A stretch of DNA of 64,000 nucleotides from an uncultured Flavobacteriales bacterium. GTDB taxonomy: Bacteria; Bacteroidota; Bacteroidia; Flavobacteriales; BACL11. The notes below the pieces were generated by a model. That model was not told where the DNA came from and searched no databases. It saw nothing but the letters and a program-made list of their open reading frames with translations. The translations under genes were made by a program, and so were the position numbers. The stretch lies in contig CASIBH010000001.1 of assembly GCA_949372805.1 (NCBI GenBank), forward strand, positions 82,771 to 146,770. The letters are read 5' to 3'. Shown here piece by piece: positions 9,765-18,567 of this stretch; the stretch's first letter is position 1; each line of letters opens with the position of its first letter.

Positions 9765-11033
9765 TTAAATAATCATTCCTGCACCAACAGTTTCATTTGT
9801 AGCTTCATTGACAAGAATAATACTTCCAGTGTTTCTGTTTCTTCTATAGCTGTCAAAGAATAAGGGCTTTGTTGTTTTAATTGAAATTCTTCCAATATCA
9901 TTCATGCTTAACTCATTCTCCTGTTCCATCCTATGTAGAGAATTAATATCTATTTTATATTTAATTTCTTTTATTATACATCTTGTAGTTTGACTTGTAT
10001 GTCTAATTGTATATTTTCCTTTTGGTATTAATTTTCTTTCATTCATCCAGCATATCATTACCTCAATATCTTGACTAATTTGAGGTTGATTGTTTGTACG
10101 CACTAGCATATCCCCTCTACTTATATCAATATTATCATTTAATGTAATACATACAGACATTGGTGAAAACGCTTCGTTAATTTCGCCATTAAATGTATCA
10201 ATTGATTTAATAGTTGATTTTTTTCCAGATGGAAGTGTTAAAATTTCATCACCTGTTTTGAAAACTCCACCTTCAATTCTTCCTGCATAACCTCTATAAT
10301 CAGGATAATTTTTAGATTGTGGTCTTATAACACGTTGAACTGGAAATCTACAGTCTACGTGATTAAGGTCGGAGCCAATATGAATGTTTTCAAGAAGATG
10401 TATTAAAGTAGACCCCTCATACCAATCCATATTTTTAGATCTATCTACAACATTATCCCCTTTTAGTGCAGAGATTGGAATGAAGTTGACATCTTTTATC
10501 TCAAGTTTTGAAGCAAATTTTTTGAAATCAGATTTTATTTTCTCAAACTCATCCTTACTAAAATCAACTAAATCCATTTTATTTACACAAACTGCTACAT
10601 GAGGGATTTGAAGTAAAGAAGCAATAAAAGCATGCCTTTTTGTTTGCTCAATAACTCCGTGTCTAGCATCAATTAGAAGTAGGGCGAGATTAGCTGTTGA
10701 TGCACCGGTAACCATATTTCTTGTGTACTGAATATGTCCAGGAGTATCTGCAATAATAAATTTTCTTTTAGGAGTCGCGAAATACCTGTAAGCTACATCA
10801 ATAGTAATACCTTGTTCTCTTTCTGACCTTAGTCCATCAGTCAATAATGCAAGATTGATACCTTCTTCTCCTCTTTGCTCATTAACCTCTTGAAGGTTTT
10901 GAATTTGATCTTCAAATATTGCTTTACTATCATAAAGTAAGCGACCTATTAAAGTGCTTTTCCCATCGTCTACGCTACCAGCTGTGGTAAAACGTAGTAG
11001 TTCCATATCTAAGTATCCTTTTGATTCACTCAT
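9765..11033 (-). CDS. cysN: sulfate adenylyltransferase subunit 1 (GTPase)
   Basis: A 422-residue translation-factor-like GTPase. CysN couples GTP hydrolysis to the CysD reaction, ATP plus sulfate giving adenylylsulfate (APS). Visible are the P-loop GSVDDGKST (residues 19-27), the G3 motif DTPGH, the G4 motif NKMD, and the C-terminal beta-barrel domains. It has no fused APS kinase domain; that activity comes from the separate cysC upstream. It is the third gene of a minus-strand cysC-cysD-cysN unit, 9 bases after cysD. No APS/PAPS reductase or sulfite reductase genes are seen here, which suggests PAPS made for sulfation. Confidence 0.96.
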   Translation of the reverse strand: MSESKGYLDMELLRFTTAGSVDDGKSTLIGRLLYDSKAIFEDQIQNLQEVNEQRGEEGINLALLTDGLRSEREQGITIDVAYRYFATPKRKFIIADTPGHIQYTRNMVTGASTANLALLLIDARHGVIEQTKRHAFIASLLQIPHVAVCVNKMDLVDFSKDEFEKIKSDFKKFASKLEIKDVNFIPISALKGDNVVDRSKNMDWYEGSTLIHLLENIHIGSDLNHVDCRFPVQRVIRPQSKNYPDYRGYAGRIEGGVFKTGDEILTLPSGKKSTIKSIDTFNGEINEAFSPMSVCITLNDNIDISRGDMLVRTNNQPQISQDIEVMICWMNERKLIPKGKYTIRHTSQTTRCIIKEIKYKIDINSLHRMEQENELSMNDIGRISIKTTKPLFFDSYRRNRNTGSIILVNEATNETVGAGMII

Positions 11034-11042
11034 AATAATAAT

Positions 11043-11948
11043 TTAAAAATATCCTTCTTTTTTTCTATCTTCCATTGCTGCTTCTGATCTCTTGTCATCT
11101 GCTCGTCCTCCTCTTTCTGTAACTCTTGTTGTAGCAACTTCTTCTATTATTTCTTCCATTGTAGAGGCCCGTGATTCAGAAACACCAGTACAAGTCATAT
11201 CACCAATCGTTCTACATCTTACAGTTTTTTCTTGCCACTCTTCGTTATTTTTTAATGAAATATGTTCACATTTAGATAATAAAACACCATCCCTATTAAC
11301 TACATGTCTTTTATGAGCAAAATAAAGAGAAGGAATTTCAATTTTTTCATCTAATATATATTGCCACACATCCATTTCAGTCCAATTTGATATCGGAAAA
11401 ACCCTAAAATGTTCACCTTGATTTTTTTTACCATTAAACAAGTTCCAAAGTTCAGGGCGTTGGTTTTTTGGATCCCACTGACCAAATTCATCTCTATGTG
11501 AAAAAAATCTTTCTTTAGCTCTTGCCTTCTCCTCATCTCTTCTAGCTCCACCTAGTGCGCAATCATAATTCCCTCCTTCAATCCCTTCTAATAATGTAAC
11601 TGTTTGTAATCCATTTCTAGAAGGATTTAATCCAGTCTCTTCAATTGCAGTGCCATTGTCTATAGACTCTTGTACCAGTTTTATTATTAGATTTTCACCT
11701 GTTTCTTCTATTAGCTTATTTCTAAAATTTATAGTTTCTGGAAAGTTATGCCCTGTATCAATATGCATTAAAGGAAAAGGAATCTTATCTGGGTAAAATG
11801 CTTTTCTTGCTAAGTGAAACATAATTATTGAGTCTTTTCCTCCAGAGAAAAGCATTACAGGTTTTTCAAATTGAGCAGCTACTTCTCTTATAATAAAAAT
11901 AGCTTCAGATTCTAAAACTTTTAGATGAGTTAAATTATATGAGTTCAT
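11043..11948 (-). CDS. cysD: sulfate adenylyltransferase subunit 2
   Basis: A 301-residue catalytic subunit of ATP sulfurylase, the usual CysD length. The PP-loop ATP-binding motif FSGGKDS is near residue 34. Other family blocks are MHIDTGHNFPET, GGARRDEEKARAKER and the C-terminal ERGGRADD. With CysN it makes APS from sulfate. Its ATG overlaps the cysC stop codon as ATGA, so the two are probably translationally coupled. Confidence 0.97.
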   Translation of the reverse strand: MNSYNLTHLKVLESEAIFIIREVAAQFEKPVMLFSGGKDSIIMFHLARKAFYPDKIPFPLMHIDTGHNFPETINFRNKLIEETGENLIIKLVQESIDNGTAIEETGLNPSRNGLQTVTLLEGIEGGNYDCALGGARRDEEKARAKERFFSHRDEFGQWDPKNQRPELWNLFNGKKNQGEHFRVFPISNWTEMDVWQYILDEKIEIPSLYFAHKRHVVNRDGVLLSKCEHISLKNNEEWQEKTVRCRTIGDMTCTGVSESRASTMEEIIEEVATTRVTERGGRADDKRSEAAMEDRKKEGYF

Positions 11949-12550
11949 TTTTTTATTTTAGGTAAGATAAATTTACTCAATTCTTCAATTGATTCATTAA
12001 CAGATTTGTCTGTGGTGTTTATTTCTAAATCAGGATTCTTTGGAGTTTCATAATTAGAGCCTATACCAGTAAAATTTTTTATTTCTCCATTTAATGCTTT
12101 TTTGTAAAGACCTTTTACATCTCTTTCTTTACACTTTTCTAAGCTGGTATTTACATAAATCTCTATAAAATCTTGTTTACCAATTATTTCTTTGGCTAGC
12201 TCTCTCATGTTATTTAAAGGACTAACAAAACAATTTATTGTAACTATTCCAGCGTTAAGAAATAACTTAGAAACTTCGGCTATTCTTCTTATGTTTTCTG
12301 TTCTATCAATTTCGCTGAAAGATAAGTTTTTATTTAAGCCAACTCTAATATTGTCTCCATCAAGGATCTGATTCATAATTCCATTTGAAAAAAGATATTT
12401 TTCTAAACCTTTAGCAATTGTAGTTTTTCCTGACCCAGACATGCCAGTTAACCAAATAACTTTTGAGTTTTGATTTAACAAATTTTCTTTGTCCTTTCTC
12501 TGGATAATATCTTCAAAAATTGGAAATAAATTTTTATTTGTTGATTTCAT
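11945..12550 (-). CDS. cysC: adenylylsulfate kinase
   Basis: A 201-residue APS kinase that phosphorylates APS to PAPS, the universal sulfuryl donor. It shows the P-loop GMSGSGKTT (about residues 35-43), LDGDNIRVGLN and DRTENIRRIAEVSKLF, all typical of CysC. It is the first gene of the cysC-cysD-cysN unit and is divergent from deoC-cysQ with 96 bases between them. That places PAPS production beside four sulfotransferase genes and the PAP phosphatase. Confidence 0.96.
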   Translation of the reverse strand: MKSTNKNLFPIFEDIIQRKDKENLLNQNSKVIWLTGMSGSGKTTIAKGLEKYLFSNGIMNQILDGDNIRVGLNKNLSFSEIDRTENIRRIAEVSKLFLNAGIVTINCFVSPLNNMRELAKEIIGKQDFIEIYVNTSLEKCKERDVKGLYKKALNGEIKNFTGIGSNYETPKNPDLEINTTDKSVNESIEELSKFILPKIKK

Positions 12551-12614
12551 GATTGACTTGCTAAATTACTAAAATTTTAGAAAGATAAAATCATGTTAAA
12601 TCTGATTATTTAAT

Positions 12615-12622
12615 TAGATTTG
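12615..12622 (+). promoter_or_regulatory. -7 box TAGATTTG for the deoC-led operon
   Basis: TAGATTTG fits TAnnTTTG and lies 24 bases before the deoC ATG, in the intergenic region shared with divergent cysC. It is the best candidate promoter for the eleven-gene plus-strand run. No -33 box was recognised. Confidence 0.4.
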
Positions 12623-12646
12623 AATTATGATTATTAAATCTATTAT

Positions 12647-13375
12647 ATGAAGTTGGAAATTGCTAAATATATTGACTCAACTTATCTTAAAACATCAGAT
12701 GAATTAGCAATTTCTAAAAAAGAAAATAAACAAAATGTACTAAATGTTATTTTTCAGGCTATTGAAATGTCTGTTGCTTGTATTATGATAAGGCCAGAGT
12801 ATGTAGTGCTTGCATGTAAAACAATCTTAGAGCACAAAGCTAGTGTTGTAGTTGGAACCGTTGTAGATTTTCCTTTTGGTAATTCTTCTACAAAAGAAAA
12901 AATTTCAGAAGCTCTTATTTCCATTAATAACGGTGCTTCTGATATAGATTTTGTGTGTGATTATAATTCTTTTAAAAGAGGTAGCTTTGATAAGTTTGAT
13001 GCTGATATATTAGGTGGTACAGATATAGTTATTAAAAATGGAAAGACTGTTAAATGGATTATTGAAACTGGCGCTCTCTCAAAAAAGGAGATAAGAGCAA
13101 TATCAATAAGGATTTATAATCTCCTCTCACCAATCTATTTTGAAAATTTAAAAGATATTTTCATTAAAACTAGCACTGGTTATTATGGAGGTTCAGGAGC
13201 TAATATTAATGATATTAAAACTATTAAGTCTGTTTGTGGTGATTTATCTGTAAAAGCTTCAGGAGGAATTTCTACTTTAAAATTAAGCCTTGAAATGATA
13301 GAAGCTGGAGTGTCTAGAATAGGAACTTCTAGAGCCAAAAATATTTATAATGAAAGTTTAAGTAATGAACTATAA
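12647..13375 (+). CDS. deoC: deoxyribose-phosphate aldolase
   Basis: A 242-residue class I aldolase of the DeoC family, which reversibly cleaves 2-deoxyribose 5-phosphate to glyceraldehyde 3-phosphate and acetaldehyde. The Schiff-base lysine is K164 in FIKTSTGYYGG, the proton-relay lysine is K193 in VKASGGI, and the acidic partner is D101 in SDIDFV. All key residues are therefore kept. It heads the plus-strand operon and overlaps cysQ by 11 bases, an unexpected neighbour for a nucleoside-salvage enzyme. Whether it serves the polysaccharide locus or simply shares a promoter cannot be told from sequence. Confidence 0.9.
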   Translation: MKLEIAKYIDSTYLKTSDELAISKKENKQNVLNVIFQAIEMSVACIMIRPEYVVLACKTILEHKASVVVGTVVDFPFGNSSTKEKISEALISINNGASDIDFVCDYNSFKRGSFDKFDADILGGTDIVIKNGKTVKWIIETGALSKKEIRAISIRIYNLLSPIYFENLKDIFIKTSTGYYGGSGANINDIKTIKSVCGDLSVKASGGISTLKLSLEMIEAGVSRIGTSRAKNIYNESLSNEL

Positions 13376-14156
13376 TCAACTGTTAATTACTGCTATTAAC
13401 TCATGTATATCTGGTGGAAAAGAAATAATGAGAATTTATAATTCAAATTTTAAGGTTGAGTTTAAGCAAGATAATTCTCCATTAACTCTAGCAGATAAAA
13501 ATTGTAATAAAATTATTGAAAACTTTCTTTTAAAAACTAACATTCCTATTTTAAGTGAAGAAGGTGGTGAAATTGAATATAATCAAAGAAAAGAATGGGA
13601 GCTTTTTTGGCTGGTTGATCCTCTTGATGGGACAAAAGAATTTATTAAAAGAAATGGAGAGTTTACAGTTAATATTGCACTTATTTCTAATGGAAAACCA
13701 ATTCTTGGAGTTGTATATGTTCCAGTGACAAAAGTTATTTATTTTGCTAGCATTGAAATTGGAGCTTTTAAATCATGTATTGATTTTGAAATAACTAAAC
13801 TTGCTGATTTAATTTCAGAATCCACTAAATTACCCTCAAGAAAAAATAAAAATAAGTATGTTATAGTTGGTTCAAGATCACATATGTCCAATGAGACAAA
13901 AGATTTTTGTGAAGAAAAAAAGAATGAACATGAAAGGGTTGAAATGTTATCAGTAGGATCATCTTTAAAATTATGTATGGTTGCTGAAGGAATTGCAGAT
14001 GTTTATCCAAGATTTGCCCCAACAATGGAGTGGGACACTGGAGCAGGACATGCAATTGCTAAAATTGCAGGATTTAATGTCCATAATTATCTGACTAAAA
14101 ATGAATTAAAATACAATAAGGAAAACCTTTTAAATCCTTGGTTTATAGTTTTTTAA
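13365..14156 (+). CDS. cysQ: 3'(2'),5'-bisphosphate nucleotidase CysQ
   Basis: A 263-residue member of the inositol-monophosphatase fold. CysQ dephosphorylates PAP, the by-product of every PAPS-dependent sulfotransferase reaction, to AMP. Metal-binding motifs are visible: LSEEGGEI (about residues 65-72), WLVDPLDGTKEFI (about 83-95) and EWDTGAGHAI near residue 222. It stands between the PAPS-forming cysCDN and the sulfotransferases. It overlaps deoC by 11 bases, and the flippase gene starts 4 bases after it. Confidence 0.94.
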   Translation: MNYNQLLITAINSCISGGKEIMRIYNSNFKVEFKQDNSPLTLADKNCNKIIENFLLKTNIPILSEEGGEIEYNQRKEWELFWLVDPLDGTKEFIKRNGEFTVNIALISNGKPILGVVYVPVTKVIYFASIEIGAFKSCIDFEITKLADLISESTKLPSRKNKNKYVIVGSRSHMSNETKDFCEEKKNEHERVEMLSVGSSLKLCMVAEGIADVYPRFAPTMEWDTGAGHAIAKIAGFNVHNYLTKNELKYNKENLLNPWFIVF

Positions 14157-14160
14157 TTCT

Positions 14161-15525
14161 ATGCTCAAAAGAATTAAATATAACCTAGAGGATAAGGACT
14201 TTGCAGAATTATTTAACAAAGGAGGTCTTGCTTTTCTGTATAGAATTGGTGGGCAATTATTAGGTTTTTTACTGACGTTTGTTATTGCATATTTTTTTGG
14301 TGCTAATGGTTTAGGGGAATATGTTCTTGCTATAGTTGTTCTTAGGGTTTGTGTCTTAGTAGCGAAATTCGGTTTAGATACTGCATCTATAAAGTATATT
14401 GCTGCTTTTGCTTCAGAGAAAAAATTTGAAAGTATAAGATTATTTAGACAAAAATCTTTAATTTTTATTGCTTTAACTTCTATGTTAATGTCTTTGTTAA
14501 TGTATTTTAATTCAACCTTTATTGCAAATCTAATAAGTGCTAATGCTCAGCATATAAAAATTAATGCTTTTTTTATTTTACCACTCTCATTTTTTATGTT
14601 TCATTATCAAAATTTACGTGGTTTAAAAAAAATAGGTTTTTATTCTTTTTTCTTTTGGATGTCCCAAGCATTATTTTCACTCTTATTTATTTTAATTTTT
14701 ACTAGCTTTTCGAAAGATTCTAATATTCCCTTATACGCTTATCTTTCTAGTTTAATTATTATATCTATATTTTCATTTTTTGTTTTTCAATTTCTTTTTA
14801 ATAAAGAAATAAAAAATGATAATGAAAGTGTTGAGAATTTAAAAATTAAAGAGATTCTTCTCATCGCCTCCCCTTTGATGCTTGCACAAGCGGTTCAATT
14901 TATTATGTCTTGGACTGATAAAATAATGCTAGGCGCTCTTGATACTCCAGCAGTAATTGCTGGTTTAACAACTAATACTTCTGAAATAGGTGTATACCAC
15001 ACAGCTTTTAAATTATCAATGTTTGCAACAATTAGTTTATTGGCAGTAAAGAGTATTGCTGCTCCAAAATTCGCAGAACTTTATCGAAATAAGGATTTTA
15101 GTGGTCTAGAAAAGGTAACCCAACAATCAACTAAATTAATTTTTTGGACTACTTTACCTTTAGTCTTAGTTTTTGTTTTTTGTTCAGAATTTCTTATGGG
15201 TATATTTGGAGAAGAATTTAGATTAGGTGTTTTATCATTTATTATTTTGTCAGCAGGTAGACTTGTTGTTGCATTTTCTGGTGCAGCAGGAAATCTTTTG
15301 CAGATGTGTGGAAAGCAAGTTATTTTTATGAATGTTGCTATTATTGGTTCATTAATAAATATTATATTGAATTTTGTTTTAATACCAATATATGGTATTA
15401 ATGGCTCAGCCATGGCTACTATGATTAGTATTGTTATCTTTAATTTACTTCTTGTATATTATGTAAAAAAGGAATTTGGCTTTTATACTTTTTATATTCC
15501 TTTTTCAAAAAAGTTAATAAAATGA
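14161..15525 (+). CDS. Wzx-like polysaccharide flippase
   Basis: A 454-residue integral membrane protein with about 12-14 hydrophobic helices, of the MVF/polysaccharide-transport (Wzx, RfbX) type. Such proteins flip lipid-linked oligosaccharide repeat units across the inner membrane. The N-terminal FLYRIGGQLLGFLLTFVIAY and the later MLAQAVQFIMSWTDKIMLG segments are typical. The gene stop overlaps the next start as ATGA. Together with the Wzy-like polymerase downstream it points to Wzx/Wzy-dependent assembly. Confidence 0.88.
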   Translation: MLKRIKYNLEDKDFAELFNKGGLAFLYRIGGQLLGFLLTFVIAYFFGANGLGEYVLAIVVLRVCVLVAKFGLDTASIKYIAAFASEKKFESIRLFRQKSLIFIALTSMLMSLLMYFNSTFIANLISANAQHIKINAFFILPLSFFMFHYQNLRGLKKIGFYSFFFWMSQALFSLLFILIFTSFSKDSNIPLYAYLSSLIIISIFSFFVFQFLFNKEIKNDNESVENLKIKEILLIASPLMLAQAVQFIMSWTDKIMLGALDTPAVIAGLTTNTSEIGVYHTAFKLSMFATISLLAVKSIAAPKFAELYRNKDFSGLEKVTQQSTKLIFWTTLPLVLVFVFCSEFLMGIFGEEFRLGVLSFIILSAGRLVVAFSGAAGNLLQMCGKQVIFMNVAIIGSLINIILNFVLIPIYGINGSAMATMISIVIFNLLLVYYVKKEFGFYTFYIPFSKKLIK

Positions 15526-16412
15526 ATTTCCCTAATCTATTAATTGTTGGAGCTGCAAAGTCTGGAACAACATCATTATTTAACTATTTGTCTCAACATC
15601 CAGATATTTTTATGTCAAGTAATAAGGAACCACATTTTTTAATTAACAAAGAAATTGGTTCTGGTAGAATTCCTAACGGAATTAATGATTTAGAGAAATA
15701 CACAGAATTATTTAAAGATGGGGGCAGTTTTAAATTTAGGGGAGAAGCAAGCACAATGTATTTACAGTTTGCTGATGCATCTATAAAAAATATTAAAAAA
15801 TATTTGTGCTCGAAAACAAAAATTATAATAATGCTAAGAAATCCTATTGACAGAGCTTTTTCGGGCTATCATCATGTGAGGAGATTTAATAAAATTGAAA
15901 ATTTGAGTTTCGAAGATGCAATTGATATTTGTGAGGAGAGATATACAAAAAATTTAAATATAACTCCAGCAAGTAGATATTTAAACATCGGTTTGTATTC
16001 AAAAATGGTTAGTAAATATTTAAATGAATTTAAAGAAAATGTTCATATTATTATTTATGATGATTTTATATTAGACACAAATTCTGAGTTACAGAAAGTA
16101 TATAATTTTTTATCCGTTGAGGATTTTGAAGTAAATATTAAAGAAAGATTTATGGTAGGAGGGTGGCAATGGAATAATGCTATTCTAAAAAATATTTTTT
16201 TAAGTAAAGGTATTTTAAAAAGATTTATAAAATTTGTTTTAGCAAGCTCTACGCTTAGAGGTTTTATAAAAAATGTTTTTATTAACAGTCAAACATCTGA
16301 TACTGATGCAATGCAAACCTCAACTAGAAAAAACTTATTAAAATTTTATCATGATGATATAATTAAATTATCTGAAATAGTTTCATTAGATCTTAAAAAG
16401 TGGTTAAAATGA
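15522..16412 (+). CDS. PAPS-dependent sulfotransferase 1
   Basis: A 296-residue sulfotransferase of the heparan-sulfate-type family (Sulfotransfer_1-like). The 5'-phosphosulfate loop is GAAKSGTTS (residues 10-18), followed by KEPHF (residues 35-39), a common motif of this family. The 3'-phosphate site is LRNPIDRAFSGYHH (R106, S114). It should transfer sulfate from PAPS to a sugar hydroxyl or amine in the cytoplasm, since there is no signal peptide. The exact acceptor cannot be predicted. It overlaps the flippase gene and the next sulfotransferase by 4 bases each. Confidence 0.88.
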   Translation: MNFPNLLIVGAAKSGTTSLFNYLSQHPDIFMSSNKEPHFLINKEIGSGRIPNGINDLEKYTELFKDGGSFKFRGEASTMYLQFADASIKNIKKYLCSKTKIIIMLRNPIDRAFSGYHHVRRFNKIENLSFEDAIDICEERYTKNLNITPASRYLNIGLYSKMVSKYLNEFKENVHIIIYDDFILDTNSELQKVYNFLSVEDFEVNIKERFMVGGWQWNNAILKNIFLSKGILKRFIKFVLASSTLRGFIKNVFINSQTSDTDAMQTSTRKNLLKFYHDDIIKLSEIVSLDLKKWLK

Positions 16413-17299
16413 ATCTCCCTAATACCATGATCATAGGAGCTGCAAAGTCAGCAACCACCTCATTATATGATCTCTTAAAAAATCATGAAAATATTTTTGC
16501 GCCATCTTTTAAAGAACCACATTTTTTTAATCTTGATGATAATTTTAGCCATGGTATAGACTGGTATTATAATACATATTTCAAAAATGTAAATAAAGAA
16601 CAGATCATTTTAGATTGTACACCAACCTATTTATATTCAAAAAGGGCTGCAGAAAGAATTTTTAATTCACTTGGAAAAAACATGAAATTTATTGTTGTAT
16701 TGCGAAATCCCGTGGATAGGGCCTATTCTCATTTTTTACATTCCAAAAGAGATGGTTTAGAAAAGTTAGCATTTTCTAAGGCTTTAGAAAAAGAAAGTTC
16801 TAGAGTCTTAGATGCACAAAATAATAATGATTATTTAACTCAACTACGATTTTCATATATTGCACAAGGGATGTATTTTGATATGTTAAGTAACTATTTA
16901 GAGTTCTACACTTTGGATAATTTTTTAATTTTGGATTTTGATCTTGATATAAAAAATAATTTTGGAAATTGTTTGATAAAAATATCTCAATTTCTTAATC
17001 TTGATCTTTCAGCTCTTAAGATAGATATTCACAGTAATAAAAGTAGTAAAGCAAGAATTCCATTACTAAAAGATCTTTTAAAATCAAAGGGATGGTTTCG
17101 TAATTTAGCTAAGAAATTTATTTTTTCAGCACAGACAAGGCAACTTATTAAAAACAAGGTAAATAGATTGAATGAAAAAGAACATGTTTTTTCAAAGTTA
17201 TCTGTAGAATTAAAATCAAGTTTAATGACACGTTATTTTAGCCAAGATATTGATATGCTAGAAAATCTAATTGAAAAAAAAATGAACTGGAATAGCTAG
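16409..17299 (+). CDS. PAPS-dependent sulfotransferase 2
   Basis: A 296-residue sulfotransferase related to the preceding gene, clearly diverged rather than a recent copy. The PAPS loop is GAAKSATTS (residues 10-18), with Ala in place of the usual Gly, then KEPHFF. The 3'-phosphate motif is VLRNPVDRAYSHF (residues 97-109). I place the start at ATG 16409, which overlaps the preceding stop as ATGA, rather than at a GTG three codons earlier. Cytoplasmic; acceptor unknown. The polymerase gene begins 2 bases after it. Confidence 0.87.
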   Translation: MNLPNTMIIGAAKSATTSLYDLLKNHENIFAPSFKEPHFFNLDDNFSHGIDWYYNTYFKNVNKEQIILDCTPTYLYSKRAAERIFNSLGKNMKFIVVLRNPVDRAYSHFLHSKRDGLEKLAFSKALEKESSRVLDAQNNNDYLTQLRFSYIAQGMYFDMLSNYLEFYTLDNFLILDFDLDIKNNFGNCLIKISQFLNLDLSALKIDIHSNKSSKARIPLLKDLLKSKGWFRNLAKKFIFSAQTRQLIKNKVNRLNEKEHVFSKLSVELKSSLMTRYFSQDIDMLENLIEKKMNWNS

Positions 17300-17301
17300 T
17301 C

Positions 17302-18567
17302 ATGTATACACTTAATCAAAAATATATAGATAATCTATTAGTACTTCTACTTGTCTTTACCGGCGGAGGATTACTCTTTGTTTTTAATAGGAATTTAATG
17401 TACTATTTTTTTCTTGCATTACTTTCAGGAGCAATTGTGATTAATGCTTCGGAATTAAAACGATCATTAACCAATTCTATAATTTTTACTTTTTTAACAA
17501 TTAGCTCTCTTTTCATTATAAATTTTTTATTTGCCTCTTCTGAGCAATCCTTAGATAAATACCTGTATTATTTTACTGTAATTATCAGCTCTATTCTGTT
17601 TTATGTTCATTTTAAAAATAACAGGGGAAATCATATTTTTCTACTACGCTTAAATTTTATTTTAAAAATTATTTTCATTCACTCTTTATTAAATTTTTTA
17701 GCATACTTTTTTGTCTATGATCAGCTTTTTACAATAGAGTCAGAATATTATAGTTGTAAGACTTATAACTATTTGTTTTATTATGCTTCTGACGAAATTA
17801 GTTTATCAGTAATGAAGTTATTTGGCGTTGAATTTTGTAGAAATCAAGGGTTGTTTTGGGAGCCTGGTGTTTTACAAGTTTATTTAAATCTTTTTTTCTT
17901 TTTAGAAGCCTTTATATACAAAAGAAAAAGATGGCTTATACTTATTGGTTTTGTTGTTCTTGGAACTTATTCAACTACAGGTATTATTATTTTAATTATT
18001 CAATTATTTTTCTTTTTTATACAGCAGATAAGAACCAATAAACTTATTTTACCTATTATTTTTCTTTCTTTTATTCCAATATACTTTATTTTTTCGGTAA
18101 ATATTGAGGAAAAGTTTAAAGGAAATAGAGTTTTTTCATTTCAAAAAAGACTTTTTGATCTTACTCAGCCTTTATTTATTGCGGCCTCACATCCTTTAAC
18201 TGGAGTGGGGTTAGATTTAGATCAATTTCAGAAATTAAGATATGAGTTTTATATTGACAGTGAAAGTTTGGAGTTAATTAATGAAACCCTTGGCGTTTCT
18301 TTACGTGGAGCGGGTACAAGTGCTGGAAGCGCAAATTCTTTAACATTTTTATTAGCTGCAATGGGTTTTCCTACAGCAATTCTATTGATAATAATGTTTC
18401 TAAGGCAGAAAATAATTGAAAAAAATAAATTACTTTTTTTTATTATTGTGTTTACATCTGTTATGTCTGAACCTCTATTTCTAAGGCCATTTTTCTTTAT
18501 TTTTATTGTTTCCGGCTTCTATAATTTCTTTATTAAATTTACTGCTCATAGAAATAAATTATTATGA
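17302..18567 (+). CDS. Wzy-like O-antigen/capsule polymerase
   Basis: A 421-residue membrane protein with about 10-12 predicted helices and one larger loop after the middle (residues ~260-340). The layout resembles O-antigen polymerases/ligases (Wzy/WaaL superfamily). A WEPGVLQVYLNL stretch near residue 191 and TGVGLDLDQF near residue 299 resemble features of this superfamily. It would join repeat units in the periplasm after flipping. Assignment rests on topology and context, because primary sequence is poorly conserved. It overlaps the epimerase gene as ATGA. Confidence 0.75.
   Translation: MYTLNQKYIDNLLVLLLVFTGGGLLFVFNRNLMYYFFLALLSGAIVINASELKRSLTNSIIFTFLTISSLFIINFLFASSEQSLDKYLYYFTVIISSILFYVHFKNNRGNHIFLLRLNFILKIIFIHSLLNFLAYFFVYDQLFTIESEYYSCKTYNYLFYYASDEISLSVMKLFGVEFCRNQGLFWEPGVLQVYLNLFFFLEAFIYKRKRWLILIGFVVLGTYSTTGIIILIIQLFFFFIQQIRTNKLILPIIFLSFIPIYFIFSVNIEEKFKGNRVFSFQKRLFDLTQPLFIAASHPLTGVGLDLDQFQKLRYEFYIDSESLELINETLGVSLRGAGTSAGSANSLTFLLAAMGFPTAILLIIMFLRQKIIEKNKLLFFIIVFTSVMSEPLFLRPFFFIFIVSGFYNFFIKFTAHRNKLL

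Noticed and set aside
9752-9768. 7-bp inverted repeat between tonB and cysN stops
   Set aside because: It is AT-rich, short and spans both stop codons; too weak to call a terminator.
9765-12550. cysCDN as a cysteine assimilation operon
   Set aside because: No reductase genes are near, and the divergent operon holds cysQ and four sulfotransferases, which fits PAPS use for sulfation better; a dual role is not excluded.
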